From NCBI GenBank assembly GCA_002405915.1, contig DHMS01000023.1, positions 1-43,750 on the forward strand: DNA of 43,750 bases. Reading direction: 5' to 3'. Below are positions 14,320 through 22,075 of the stretch, in pieces. A program made the position numbers and the translations under genes. The stretch's first letter is position 1, and every line of letters begins with the position of its first letter. Under the pieces are notes generated by a model, which saw only the letters and a list, made by a program, of their open reading frames with translations, was not told the DNA's origin and did not search any database. This DNA is from Christensenella sp. UBA4636 (GTDB lineage: Bacteria > Bacillota > Clostridia > Christensenellales > Borkfalkiaceae).

Positions 14320-15222
14320 CTATTGTAAAACGTTGTCGGCTTTTATGGATTTTGCGTATTCCGACGGACTCATATCCGTCGTCGCTTTAAAGAGCCTTGA
14401 AAAGTAATGCACGGACGAAAACCCGAGTTTTTTCGTTATCTCCGTAACCGTGTATTGATTTGTGGAAATAAGTTTTTTTGCGGCTTCAATCTTCAACCCG
14501 TTAAAGTATTTTATAATAGAAGTACCCGTGTACTTTTTGAAAATCGCTTTGATGTAAGTTTTTGAAAAGTATATCTTTTCCGCTATTTCGTCGAGCGTAA
14601 CGCTTTCGGTGACTTTTGACTTTAAAAGTTCGATAACGCTTTCCACAATCTGTTCGGCGTGTACGGAAACGGAGTTGTCCGCGCTTTTCGCACTCAAACT
14701 TTCAAAGTTGTTCCTAACAAGCGAAATAAGCAAAAGTTCGATTACGTTTTTTATCAGTTGTTCCGACCCGAACGGCGCGTCGGCTTTTTTTACCATTTTC
14801 TTTTGGTCCGCGTCGTCAAGTCTGCCGTCAAAGCTTTTTTTGCCTTCCCACACGAGCGCGGATAGCAGCCTCTTTTCCGTTCCGTCGAGAGAAAAGACTT
14901 TGTTTTCGAAAAAGTTCATCATTCTGCCGCTCGCTTCGAACGACACTATAACGGAGTTTGCAAAACTACCTTTCGTTTCGACCGTGTGCGGCAAATCGGG
15001 GCTGTGGAAACACGCTTCGCCTTGCTTCATGACGAACGTTTTATTGCCGGCTGTAACGTATAATTCGCCGCTGTCCACGTAAACGAGTTCCCAAAACGGG
15101 TGGCTTTCTACGGGGTACGAAAACTTTTTGCCGTACCTAAAATAATGTATCGTGTAAACGGCGTTGACTTTGATAACGTCTCTTAATGCGTTGCGGAAGT
15201 ATTCCGCTTTCTTGATTTCCAT
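14320..15222 (-). CDS. AraC-family transcriptional regulator
   Basis: 300 residues. An N-terminal cupin-type sensing domain (about 25-110; PVESHPFWELVYVDSGELYV and KQGEACFHSPDLPHTVE are the typical strands) is followed by a C-terminal pair of helix-turn-helix motifs (about 195-293; VTLDEIAEKIYFSKTYIKAIFKKYTG, then VTEITKKLGFSSVHYFSRLFKATTDMSPSEYA). It is divergent from the ROK-family gene, which it probably controls in response to a sugar or related compound. No RBS is visible before the ATG at 15222, and the candidate -10 ends only 7 nt before it, so the mRNA may be leaderless. Confidence 0.9.
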   Translation of the reverse strand: MEIKKAEYFRNALRDVIKVNAVYTIHYFRYGKKFSYPVESHPFWELVYVDSGELYVTAGNKTFVMKQGEACFHSPDLPHTVETKGSFANSVIVSFEASGRMMNFFENKVFSLDGTEKRLLSALVWEGKKSFDGRLDDADQKKMVKKADAPFGSEQLIKNVIELLLISLVRNNFESLSAKSADNSVSVHAEQIVESVIELLKSKVTESVTLDEIAEKIYFSKTYIKAIFKKYTGTSIIKYFNGLKIEAAKKLISTNQYTVTEITKKLGFSSVHYFSRLFKATTDMSPSEYAKSIKADNVLQ

Positions 15223-15229
15223 AACTAAT

Positions 15230-15258
15230 ATGATACCATAAACCGCCTAAAATCGCAA
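15230..15258 (-). promoter_or_regulatory. Candidate araC-type gene promoter
   Basis: On the minus strand TTGCGA (15258-15253), a 17-nt spacer and TATCAT (15235-15230). The start of transcription would fall at or next to the start codon at 15222. Confidence 0.5.
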
Positions 15259-15306
15259 CGAAATACCTTTTCGATATTAAAATTAGAAAAATTACCCTTA
15301 AAAAAA

Positions 15307-15335
15307 TATACAAAAAATTTTATATGTGATAAAAT
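15307..15335 (+). promoter_or_regulatory. Candidate promoter of the ROK-family gene
   Basis: A weak -35 TATACA (15307-15312), a 17-nt spacer and TAAAAT (15330-15335), 32 nt before the start codon. A poor -35 is common in activator-dependent promoters, which fits control by the divergent AraC regulator. Confidence 0.5.
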
Positions 15336-15367
15336 AATTTTATAAAACCATAAACAAGGAAAAAAGA

Positions 15368-16723
15368 ATGAAGTTTACACCAAAGTACGATTTAGCTTTC
15401 AAACCGTTTGCGGTCGAGCTTGCAAAGTTCAGAAAAGAAGTAAAAGCCGATAATCACAAAACGCTTAAAATCTGCGTCGAGCGCAACAAAGGCAACAATT
15501 ATATCTTATCCGAAGAAATTTTTGCCGACAAACAAAATAACGAGCGCAACTACGCGATTATCGAAAGGCTCGTCAAAGCCGCGTTGTGGGTCGCCGGCGG
15601 TTATAAAATTTACGTTTTAGGCGACGATTATATTTACGAACGCTTAAAAGCCGACTATACGCTTGACGGCGCAAGAAAATTCGACGTGGACTTTATGTCC
15701 GGCGTTTACGAAAGGGATTTCGAAGTCGTTAGCGTGACCGAAAAGGATTTTCCCGAATATTCCCCTTGCCGCGTTGAGATAGGCGGACACCTTGACGGTT
15801 GCCGTATCGGTTTTGACGCGGGCGGAAGCGACAGAAAGGTCTCCGCGGTCGTGGACGGTAAAGTCGTTTACAGCGAAGAGGTAGTTTGGCACCCGAAGCT
15901 TTCAAAAGATTATCGTTACCAGTACGAAGGCATAAAGTCGGCTTTTTTGACCGCCGCTTCCAAAATGCCGAGAGTCGACGCGGTCGGCGTTTCTTCCGCC
16001 GGCGTTTATATCGACAACAAAATAATGGTGTCCAGCCTTTTTATCAATATCCCTAAAGAAGACTACAAACCGCACGTTCAAACGATGTATCTCGATATCG
16101 CCAAAGAACTCGGCTACCCGATAGAAGTCGCCAACGACGGCGACGTTACCGCGCTTGCCGGGGCGATGGAACTTAACGCCAAAAACGTTCTCGGCATCGC
16201 GCTCGGCACAAGCGAAGCGGGCGGTTACATAAATTCGACCGGCACCTTAAACGGCTGGATAAGCGAACTTGCGTTCGTTCCCGTAGACCTTGCACCCTCC
16301 GCCATGGCGGACGAATGGAGCGGCGACATCGGTTGCGGCGTAAAATATTTTTCGCAAGACGCGGTTATAAAGCTTGCCGAAAACGCGGGCATAAAATTCG
16401 AACAAACTCTCACTCCCGCCGAAAAGCTCAAAGTCGTACAGAATCTTTTAGCGGACGGCGACCAAGTAGCCAAGCAGATTTTTGCCGACATAGGCGTTTA
16501 TCTCGGTTACACTCTTGCGTTCTATTCCGAATTTTACGATATAGACTATCTCCTTTTGTTAGGCAGAGTCACGAGCGGCGCGGCAGGCTCGATTATAGCC
16601 GAAAACGCCAAGCTCGTTCTCGATTCCGAATATCCCGCTCTTTCTTCAATAAAAATAGTTCTCCCCGACGAATCGAATAAGAGGGTAGGGCAGAGTATTG
16701 CGGCAGCCTCGCTATGTTCCTAA
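15368..16723 (+). CDS. ROK-family protein with extra N-terminal domain
   Basis: 451 residues; normal ROK kinases have about 300. Residues 1 to about 140 form an extra domain without a recognised motif. The ROK part begins with the phosphate-binding IGFDAGGSD (D150), continues with VDAVGVSSAGVYIDN (about 200-214), and has the catalytic-base region ANDGD (D257) and GIALGTSEAGGYIN. The zinc motif HxGCxxxxCxC of many ROK kinases is absent. It could be a sugar kinase, or a sugar-binding regulator that lost activity; no HTH is seen. Divergent AraC control suggests carbohydrate use. Its last codons (Cys-Ser-stop) lie in a dispersed repeat also found at the end of iscU. Confidence 0.8.
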   Translation: MKFTPKYDLAFKPFAVELAKFRKEVKADNHKTLKICVERNKGNNYILSEEIFADKQNNERNYAIIERLVKAALWVAGGYKIYVLGDDYIYERLKADYTLDGARKFDVDFMSGVYERDFEVVSVTEKDFPEYSPCRVEIGGHLDGCRIGFDAGGSDRKVSAVVDGKVVYSEEVVWHPKLSKDYRYQYEGIKSAFLTAASKMPRVDAVGVSSAGVYIDNKIMVSSLFINIPKEDYKPHVQTMYLDIAKELGYPIEVANDGDVTALAGAMELNAKNVLGIALGTSEAGGYINSTGTLNGWISELAFVPVDLAPSAMADEWSGDIGCGVKYFSQDAVIKLAENAGIKFEQTLTPAEKLKVVQNLLADGDQVAKQIFADIGVYLGYTLAFYSEFYDIDYLLLLGRVTSGAAGSIIAENAKLVLDSEYPALSSIKIVLPDESNKRVGQSIAAASLCS

Positions 16724-16839
16724 GCCCGTATAAGGGCGCATATACGAGCTACGTGTCGGCTCAGCCTCGGTTACGTACGTTTTAGTACGCGCCCTTCGGC
16801 TTTTGCCAACCTGTTGCCCGTCTCTGCAACCCTTCTCCG
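16715..16839 (+). repeat. 125-bp dispersed repeat, copy 2 (3' end of the ROK gene)
   Basis: Matches 13516-13640 without gaps: the shared TGTTCCT, then 12 nt further on the 113-bp core (16727-16839). The arms GGGCGCATA and GTACGCGCCC still pair with one G-U, so a compensating change keeps the hairpin possible. Both copies begin 3 nt after a stop codon and both are followed by a TTTCAAC array. Confidence 0.85.
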
Positions 16840-16898
16840 TCCTTAGGACTGTGTAGCAAGCGAAAGCGGATTTTAAAATATTATATAAAATTTCGTCC

Positions 16899-16934
16899 GC
16901 AATTTTCAACTTTCAACTATCAATTTTCAATTTT
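16899..16934 (+). repeat. TTTCAACTTTCAA-type low-complexity array 2
   Basis: GTCCGCAATTTTCAAC followed by further TTTCAAC and TTTTCAATTTT units. It runs to 8 nt before the maf start codon, where a ribosome binding site would be expected. Confidence 0.7.
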
Positions 16935-16941
16935 GTAAATT

Positions 16942-17490
16942 ATGAAATTCATTTTAGCAAGCCAAAGCCCGAGGAGATACGAGCTGTTGAAAGCCGCAGG
17001 TTACGACTTTGACGTCGTTCCCGCCACGGGCGAAGAAAAAATAAATAAAAACTTACCCGTAGAGGAAGTGCCTAAAGCCCTTGCCTTGCACAAGGCAAAG
17101 GAAGTTTTCGAAAAAACGGGCAAAATAACTCTTGCGGCGGACACAATCGTCGTGCTTGACGGCGTTATTCTCGGCAAGCCTAAGGATAAGGCGGAAAACG
17201 AAAAGTTTTTACGCGCGCTTTCGGGTAGAACGCATTTCGTTTACACGGGCTACGCGATAATAGGCGGCGGCTACTATATAAACGAAGTCGAAAAAGCGGA
17301 AGTTACGTTCAACGCTCTATCGGACGAAGTGATAAAAGAATACGTCGAAGCCGGCTTAGGGCTCGATAAAGCGGGCGGCTACGGCGTTCAGGACGAGTAC
17401 GGACTCGTCAAAAAAGTCGACGGCAGTTTTACATGCGTTATGGGCTTGCCGATGGAAAAAATAAACGAAGCAATCGAGGAACTCAAATGA
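16942..17490 (+). CDS. maf: Maf nucleoside triphosphate pyrophosphatase
   Basis: 182 residues. Maf/YhdE-family house-cleaning enzyme hydrolysing non-canonical or excess NTPs (dTTP and UTP type in most bacteria) to NMP and pyrophosphate. Landmarks: LASQSPRRYELL (5-16), the catalytic AADTIV with D67, GKPKDKAE (78-85) and the C-terminal DKAGGYGVQDEYG (about 141-153). The start ATG at 16942 has no ribosome binding site; a low-complexity array occupies that place. The stop overlaps the MreB-like gene in ATGA, echoing the common maf-mreB neighbourhood of Firmicutes. Confidence 0.92.
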   Translation: MKFILASQSPRRYELLKAAGYDFDVVPATGEEKINKNLPVEEVPKALALHKAKEVFEKTGKITLAADTIVVLDGVILGKPKDKAENEKFLRALSGRTHFVYTGYAIIGGGYYINEVEKAEVTFNALSDEVIKEYVEAGLGLDKAGGYGVQDEYGLVKKVDGSFTCVMGLPMEKINEAIEELK

Positions 17491-18491
17491 AATCTAACAC
17501 GGTCGCAATCGATATGGGGTCGTCCAACACCGGCATTTATCAGGTCGGAATGGGCATCGTTTTATACGAACCGAGCGTCGTCGCTCTCTCCCGCGACGAA
17601 AAGCGCAAAGTAAAAGAAGTCGGGCTTGAAGCCAAAAAGCTCGTAGGCAGGGCTTCGGACAGCACTGAAGTAGTGTGGCCCGTTTTCGAATCGGAAATAG
17701 AGGACGAAGAGGCTGCAATCGCCATGACGGAGCTTTTCTTGAACAAAATAACTCTCCGCCGCTTATCCGCTCGTCCGGACGTAGTTTTATCCGTGCCTTG
17801 CGGTGCGGACGCTACCGCCGTGCGCCGTTTCGAACGCGTGCTTACGGGCGCGGACGTGACTTCTTACTCAATAGTCGAATCTCCCGTATTGACGGCGATA
17901 GGCTTAGGCTTGCCGCTTTCCTCTCAACCGGTGTTCATAATCGATATCGGAGGCGGAAGCACGGAGATAGCCGCGGTTTCGGGCGACGGCATTATTTGCG
18001 GAATAAGCGTGAATATGGGCGGACTTTCGATAGACGCAATGGTTGCTAACCACATAGAAGAAACCTTCAACCTTAAAATCGGTTCGCTTACGGCGGAAAA
18101 GCTCAAACTCTCCGTCGGCAGTCTTTACTATGACGATAACGTAACTATGGTAGTCAACGGTCGCGACGTGTTTACGGGCAGACCCCGCGCCGTGTCCGTA
18201 TGCTCGGGCGATATCTCGCGCCCGATAGCCGCGTTCTTCGATAAAATTTTCCAGATAACGGGAATGGTTATGGCAAAACTCCCCGCCGAAGTTTCCGCGG
18301 ATATCCGCCGCACGGGCGTGTACTTTGCGGGCGGCGTTTCAAAGACCGTCGGCTTGGAGGAATACTTCGCAGAAAAAATGGGTATGAAGGCTAACGTTTC
18401 CGATAAGGGTGACGTCGCGACCCTTTTGGGCGGCGGCATGCTCGCTTCTTCTCGACAGCTTTTAGAAAAATACAAACTCAATAAAAGATGA
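17487..18491 (+). CDS. mreB: MreB-family actin-like protein
   Basis: 334 residues of the MreB/Mbl actin fold. Phosphate-1 motif AIDMGSSNTGIY (7-18), connect-1 region RPDVVLSVPCGADATAVRRFERVLTGA, phosphate-2 motif IIDIGGGSTEIA (about 151-162) and the adenosine motif VYFAGGVSK (about 284-292). MreB-type filaments guide sidewall peptidoglycan synthesis. The N-terminus is closer to MreB/Mbl than to DnaK or FtsA. The ATG at 17487 overlaps the maf stop; GAGGA lies 8 nt upstream. mreC and mreD do not follow: the next gene is HU on the other strand, so the usual mreBCD operon is broken and this may be a paralogue such as Mbl or MreBH. Confidence 0.88.
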   Translation: MKSNTVAIDMGSSNTGIYQVGMGIVLYEPSVVALSRDEKRKVKEVGLEAKKLVGRASDSTEVVWPVFESEIEDEEAAIAMTELFLNKITLRRLSARPDVVLSVPCGADATAVRRFERVLTGADVTSYSIVESPVLTAIGLGLPLSSQPVFIIDIGGGSTEIAAVSGDGIICGISVNMGGLSIDAMVANHIEETFNLKIGSLTAEKLKLSVGSLYYDDNVTMVVNGRDVFTGRPRAVSVCSGDISRPIAAFFDKIFQITGMVMAKLPAEVSADIRRTGVYFAGGVSKTVGLEEYFAEKMGMKANVSDKGDVATLLGGGMLASSRQLLEKYKLNKR

Positions 18492-18519
18492 TAGCCTTTT
18501 TTAGTTAGAGGGCGTAAAA

Positions 18520-18549
18520 AAATTTCCGACGCTTGTCCGTCGGAAATTT
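18520..18549. terminator. Bidirectional intrinsic terminator
   Basis: AAATTTCCGACG (18520-18531) pairs with CGTCGGAAATTT (18538-18549), loop of 6 nt, with T-runs on both strands. It separates the MreB-like gene and the HU gene, which converge. Confidence 0.92.
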
Positions 18550-18578
18550 TTTGTCTTGTTTCGTGGCTTGTTAATTGC

Positions 18579-18854
18579 TTACGCGTTGAAAACGTCTTTG
18601 TAAGCTTTGCTGAACTTAACCGTGGGAGCTTTGCAGGAGCCGATAACGATTTTTTCTTTCGTCTTGGGGTTTACGCCTTCTCTTTCGCCCTTTTCTTTGA
18701 GTTCGAAAGTAGCAAAGCCGGAGATGTGAACGTATTCACCCTCTTTAAGGCAATCGGTAAGGGTATCGACCAACGCGTTGAAGCTGCTTTCAGCTTCCTT
18801 AATGGTAACGCCCTGCTTGTCTGCAAGCTTTCTGATAAATTCGCTCTTGTTCAT
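18579..18854 (-). CDS. hup: HU-family DNA-binding protein
   Basis: 91 residues, the normal HU length. It starts MNKSEFIRKLADKQGVTIKEA, has the GFATFELKEKGEREGVNPKT turn (about 46-65) and the DNA-clasping arm KEKIVIGSCKAPTVKFSKAY (about 66-85). The usual Pro at the arm tip (N-P-x-T-G) is present as NPKTKEK, and SCKAPTVKF replaces the more common AxKVPxFKxG. A histone-like nucleoid protein bending DNA non-specifically. RBS GGGAGG precedes the ATG. Confidence 0.93.
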   Translation of the reverse strand: MNKSEFIRKLADKQGVTIKEAESSFNALVDTLTDCLKEGEYVHISGFATFELKEKGEREGVNPKTKEKIVIGSCKAPTVKFSKAYKDVFNA

Positions 18855-19079
18855 TATAGTTCCTCCCGGATATTCTTGATTTTTTCAAATCATATATACA
18901 TTATAACAGATATTAGAAAAAACACAATACTTTTTAACAAATTTTTTGTATTTTTTTTAAAATTTCACAAAACTTCTTGCAAAATGCCGATTTTCTGCCT
19001 TTTTAGCGGTCGTGAAAGGCGGAAAAATTATTGACTAACAATATTTTGCGCTTTCGGCTCTTCTTTTTTGCGCCGCCGT

Positions 19080-19108
19080 TTGACTTTTTTTTATAAGTTT
19101 GGTATGAT
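19080..19108 (+). promoter_or_regulatory. Sigma-A promoter of the PHP-like gene
   Basis: TTGACT (19080-19085), a 17-nt spacer and TATGAT (19103-19108). It is the only clear signal in the 315-nt gap 18855-19169; the rest is A/T-rich leader of the HU gene and holds no supported gene. Confidence 0.7.
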
Positions 19109-19169
19109 ATAAACATAAAGATTTTTAGTAAAAGGTCTTTATCGCGCTTTACTGAAGGAGGAAGCGATT

Positions 19170-20372
19170 ATGTTTTCAAACGTTGTCGAAAAGCTTAAAA
19201 GCCCGAGCAGCCGAAAAAGGCTTAAAGCGGTTAAAAAATTGAAAAAGGAAGCCGAGCCGAAAAAGAGGCAGATAGCAAGCGGCGAAAGCGTAAATCTTCA
19301 AATACATACGACTTATTCTTTTTCGCCGTACACCCCGTCTATGGCGGCGTACATGGCGCATAAATTTTCTTTGACCGTCGCGGGAATAACCGACGATTAC
19401 ACCTTAGCGGGCGCAAAGGAATTTATTAAAGCTTGCGATATCCTCGGCATAACGTATTCGGTCGGAATGGAGCTAAGAGGCGATTTCGGCGACGGGTATG
19501 CAAACATAGCTCTCTTCGGGGTCGCGCAAAAGTATTTTAAAACGCTTGAAAAGAAAACGGCTAAGCTCCGAGCGCGCCAAAAAGAAAACGTTTTAAAGAC
19601 GATTGAAGCCGTAAACAAGCGCACCGAAAAAGACGGTATCGTCGTTTCTTTCGAAAAAGACGTGAAACCGCTCATGAAAAGAGCCGGTTGCAAAGTGTTT
19701 TCGAGCAAGTACGTTTATTACGCGACCGCCGAAAAAATAATAGAAAAGTTTTCCGCCGGCGAAGAGACCGTCGATTATATACTTTCCGAGGGGCTTGACT
19801 TAACGCAAAACGAAGTCGGGCTTTTGCGCGATGTCACCAACCCGTACTACGCGTATGACTTGGCGCAGATTTTGCTTGAAAATTACCGTATTTTAAACGT
19901 CAAAAAGAACTACGCTTCGCCGGAAGAAATTATCTCGATCGGTCGCTCGGTCGGCGCGATTTGCGCCTACGAGTACGTTTTGAAACGCCGCGGCGCTCCT
20001 TTAAGCGACGAAGAACTCATAAAAAAACACACCGCGCTCGTACTTAGACTAAAAAAGCTCGGCTTCGACGCGATATCTTTCGACCCGACTAAGTTTTCGA
20101 AGGAAGTTTTGGACAGCCTTTTAAAAGACCTCGAACAAAACGAAATGCTTCCGCTTCACCTCAGCCGCGTGGAATTCCCGCGCCGTCGTTTCGATTGCAA
20201 CCGCATAGAGGGCGAAGAAAACGAAAAAATGATAAATTCCGCTTTCGCCGTGGTCGGCAGCGAAATGAGCGAAAACTCCCGCGACGGGTACGGCTTCAAT
20301 TATAAAAACGTGGAACTGACTTTTGCCGAAAAACTCAAACTTTTCGCGAAAATCGGGCGTAAGGGGCTTTGA
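19170..20372 (+). CDS. PHP-domain protein with degenerate metal site
   Basis: 400 residues. A basic N-terminus (1-40, Lys-rich) precedes a PHP-type domain: VNLQIHTTYSFSPYTP (41-56), VAGITDDYTLAGAKEFI (70-86), and SVGMELRGDF (97-106). In active members motif I reads HxHTxxS and motif II reads DH; here the first His is Gln44 and the motif II His is Asp76. A further segment that usually carries histidines reads ALFGVAQ (114-120). The frame is intact, with a good RBS (GGAGG), a promoter and codon use like its neighbours, so this is a maintained protein rather than decay. It probably lost phosphoesterase activity. The next gene overlaps its stop (TGATG) and is also a degenerate enzyme. Confidence 0.75.
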   Translation: MFSNVVEKLKSPSSRKRLKAVKKLKKEAEPKKRQIASGESVNLQIHTTYSFSPYTPSMAAYMAHKFSLTVAGITDDYTLAGAKEFIKACDILGITYSVGMELRGDFGDGYANIALFGVAQKYFKTLEKKTAKLRARQKENVLKTIEAVNKRTEKDGIVVSFEKDVKPLMKRAGCKVFSSKYVYYATAEKIIEKFSAGEETVDYILSEGLDLTQNEVGLLRDVTNPYYAYDLAQILLENYRILNVKKNYASPEEIISIGRSVGAICAYEYVLKRRGAPLSDEELIKKHTALVLRLKKLGFDAISFDPTKFSKEVLDSLLKDLEQNEMLPLHLSRVEFPRRRFDCNRIEGEENEKMINSAFAVVGSEMSENSRDGYGFNYKNVELTFAEKLKLFAKIGRKGL

Positions 20373-21478
20373 TGAAGCTAAAAGATATTTTATCCGAAAG
20401 CCCGTTTTATAACCGCGTTGTATTTTCTTCGGCGGCGTTTTTAAAGGAACTTCCCGAAAAATTCACCGTGCTTTCCTCGGACTCCGGTTATCTCTTTTTC
20501 GGCTCGTCGTTCGCGGCAAAATCGAAAAGCTTCCCGATAGTGCTTTCGGACAACGCGGATGCGGAAAGCGTTATAAAGGCGACGAGGGAAGAGCGCGGCT
20601 TGATTGTCGCCGTAGGTAAAGGCAAATTCATTTCGTACTGCCGCGCCGCCGCAAAAATAAATTGTTTTTCGCTCGTTGCCGTATTTACCGATTTGACATT
20701 TGCTTACGCCTTTACTCCGACCGTCGAATACCTTTTTAAAGGCGGACTTATAAAAGCCGGTTGCGCCTTACCCGAAAAGGTTTTAATAGACGTAAAAAAA
20801 CTTTCAACCTTAAAAAAAGGCGCGCTTGCCGACGGTTTTGCTTTTTCCGCAAGCCTTTTAAGCGCAACGCCGATACAAGATATTAGCTTTGCAAATTGCG
20901 TTTTAGAAGCCGTAAACGCGCTAATCTTAGTAAAAAACGACCCTTTTGCGTCGATTGTTAAGGCAAATCTTTTCGCGGCGAAAGCCGCCTTTAACGGCTC
21001 CTTTTATTCCGATTCTTACTTTGTGGGGCTTATTCTTTCACTTCTAAGCGATAACGGCGAAGAAGAATGCGCTTTTTTTGCGAGCGAATATGTTTTAAAA
21101 CTGTATCCGCTTATAAAAAACAACGATTTTTCTCGAATTTTGTGCTTGCCCGATTATCTTGCCCCCGTCGACTTTCTTGCGGAAATAACGGGCGGCAGCG
21201 CGGGGCAAATTTTCTCTTCTTTTTCGCCTTTTAGCGACGAAGAAGTCTTGCTATCAATTGCGGCTATAAAGCAAAAAATAGCCGATAACGAAGTTATAGA
21301 GGGGCTTTTGACAAAATTAAGAAGCTTAAAACGCGCTTATTCGTTCGTTTATAACGGTCGAAAAAAACGCTCGGAAGTTAAAAAAGAACAATTCCTAAAA
21401 AGCGTTCGGCTTGCGGGCGTGTATTCGGACGGCGTTTTAAAAACACTTTTGAGCGGCGGATTTGACTTTTTTATATAA
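20372..21478 (+). CDS. Glycerol-1-phosphate dehydrogenase-like protein lacking histidine
   Basis: 368 residues. The segment LIVAVGKGKFISYCRAAAKIN (about 76-96), followed by FSLVAVFTDLTFAYAFTPTVEYLFKGGLIK and ALPEKVLIDVKKLSTLKKGALADGFA, follows the NAD-binding and central pattern of sn-glycerol-1-phosphate dehydrogenase/AraM-type iron-containing dehydrogenases (GGG-x-x-D-x-x-K, P-T-x-x-S-x-D-G). Key residues are changed, and the protein has no histidine at all, so the two His metal ligands of the family are missing. It is probably a pseudoenzyme. The ATG at 20372 overlaps the preceding TGA; a TTG 3 nt earlier is possible. The pairing with a degenerate PHP protein suggests a joint non-catalytic role. 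Confidence 0.6.
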   Translation: MKLKDILSESPFYNRVVFSSAAFLKELPEKFTVLSSDSGYLFFGSSFAAKSKSFPIVLSDNADAESVIKATREERGLIVAVGKGKFISYCRAAAKINCFSLVAVFTDLTFAYAFTPTVEYLFKGGLIKAGCALPEKVLIDVKKLSTLKKGALADGFAFSASLLSATPIQDISFANCVLEAVNALILVKNDPFASIVKANLFAAKAAFNGSFYSDSYFVGLILSLLSDNGEEECAFFASEYVLKLYPLIKNNDFSRILCLPDYLAPVDFLAEITGGSAGQIFSSFSPFSDEEVLLSIAAIKQKIADNEVIEGLLTKLRSLKRAYSFVYNGRKKRSEVKKEQFLKSVRLAGVYSDGVLKTLLSGGFDFFI

Positions 21479-21540
21479 CATTGAATAAAACGCGAAAATG
21501 CGGTTAATAATCTTCGTAGAAATGCGGAGGTTATTTTTTT

Positions 21541-21960
21541 ATGCGGAAAATAATTTTGTCGATTGCAAGCCTTGCGGCTTTTATCTTTTTAGGCTTTTCG
21601 TCGCGCACGCCCGTCTTTTACGACGCAACGGGCAGCGTAACTTTTTATTGCAATAAGAAAAATTCAAATTGTGCTTTTGTGACCGTTAATTCCGATTACG
21701 AGCAAACCTTTAAAACGCTAAGGAACGTAAAGGGCGAATGTGCGGAAAACGTCAACGAAGAGTACGTCAAAAAAATTCTTGCGCGCCTGAACGCCAAAAA
21801 GCAATTTACCGAAGTCGTGGACGGCGTAACGTGCGACTATTATTATACGCCCGCCATTAAAGATTACGTCGTCATCGGTGGCAAACGCGTCAATCTGCAT
21901 TCCGCGCGGCGCGGCGGCGTTTATTCTATCGCCACCCCTATGATTTTCGGAAGCTATTAA
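21541..21960 (+). CDS. Small exported protein upstream of spoIIQ-like gene
   Basis: 139 residues. An N-terminal signal peptide or anchor (about 1-20, IILSIASLAAFIFLGFSS) precedes an exported domain with three or four cysteines (C37, C44, C67, C98 region). The C-terminal strand pattern VNLHSARRGGVYSIATPMIFGSY and the segment ECAENVNEEYVKKILARLNAK recall YwmB-type proteins, which in Firmicutes are also encoded near spoIID and spoIIQ, but the match is weak and the protein is much shorter. RBS GGAGG. The sporulation context is the best clue. Confidence 0.55.
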   Translation: MRKIILSIASLAAFIFLGFSSRTPVFYDATGSVTFYCNKKNSNCAFVTVNSDYEQTFKTLRNVKGECAENVNEEYVKKILARLNAKKQFTEVVDGVTCDYYYTPAIKDYVVIGGKRVNLHSARRGGVYSIATPMIFGSY

Positions 21961-22017
21961 AAGCTTTTTCGAAACAGCTTTGTAAAAAAGTAAGTAAAAA
22001 ATTTTTATTTTCCGCAA

Positions 22018-22047
22018 GTATAAAAAACAAATGGTGCGGAAATAATG
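22018..22047 (+). promoter_or_regulatory. Candidate sigma-F promoter of the SpoIIQ-like gene
   Basis: GTATA (22018-22022), a 15-nt spacer and GGAAATAATG (22038-22047). The -10 fits the forespore sigma-F consensus GGnnAnAHTR at every fixed position and the -35 fits GYATA. In B. subtilis spoIIQ is a classic sigma-F gene. No sigma-A promoter is seen in this gap. Confidence 0.65.
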
Positions 22048-22075
22048 GATATTACAAAACCCGGAGGTTAAAAAA

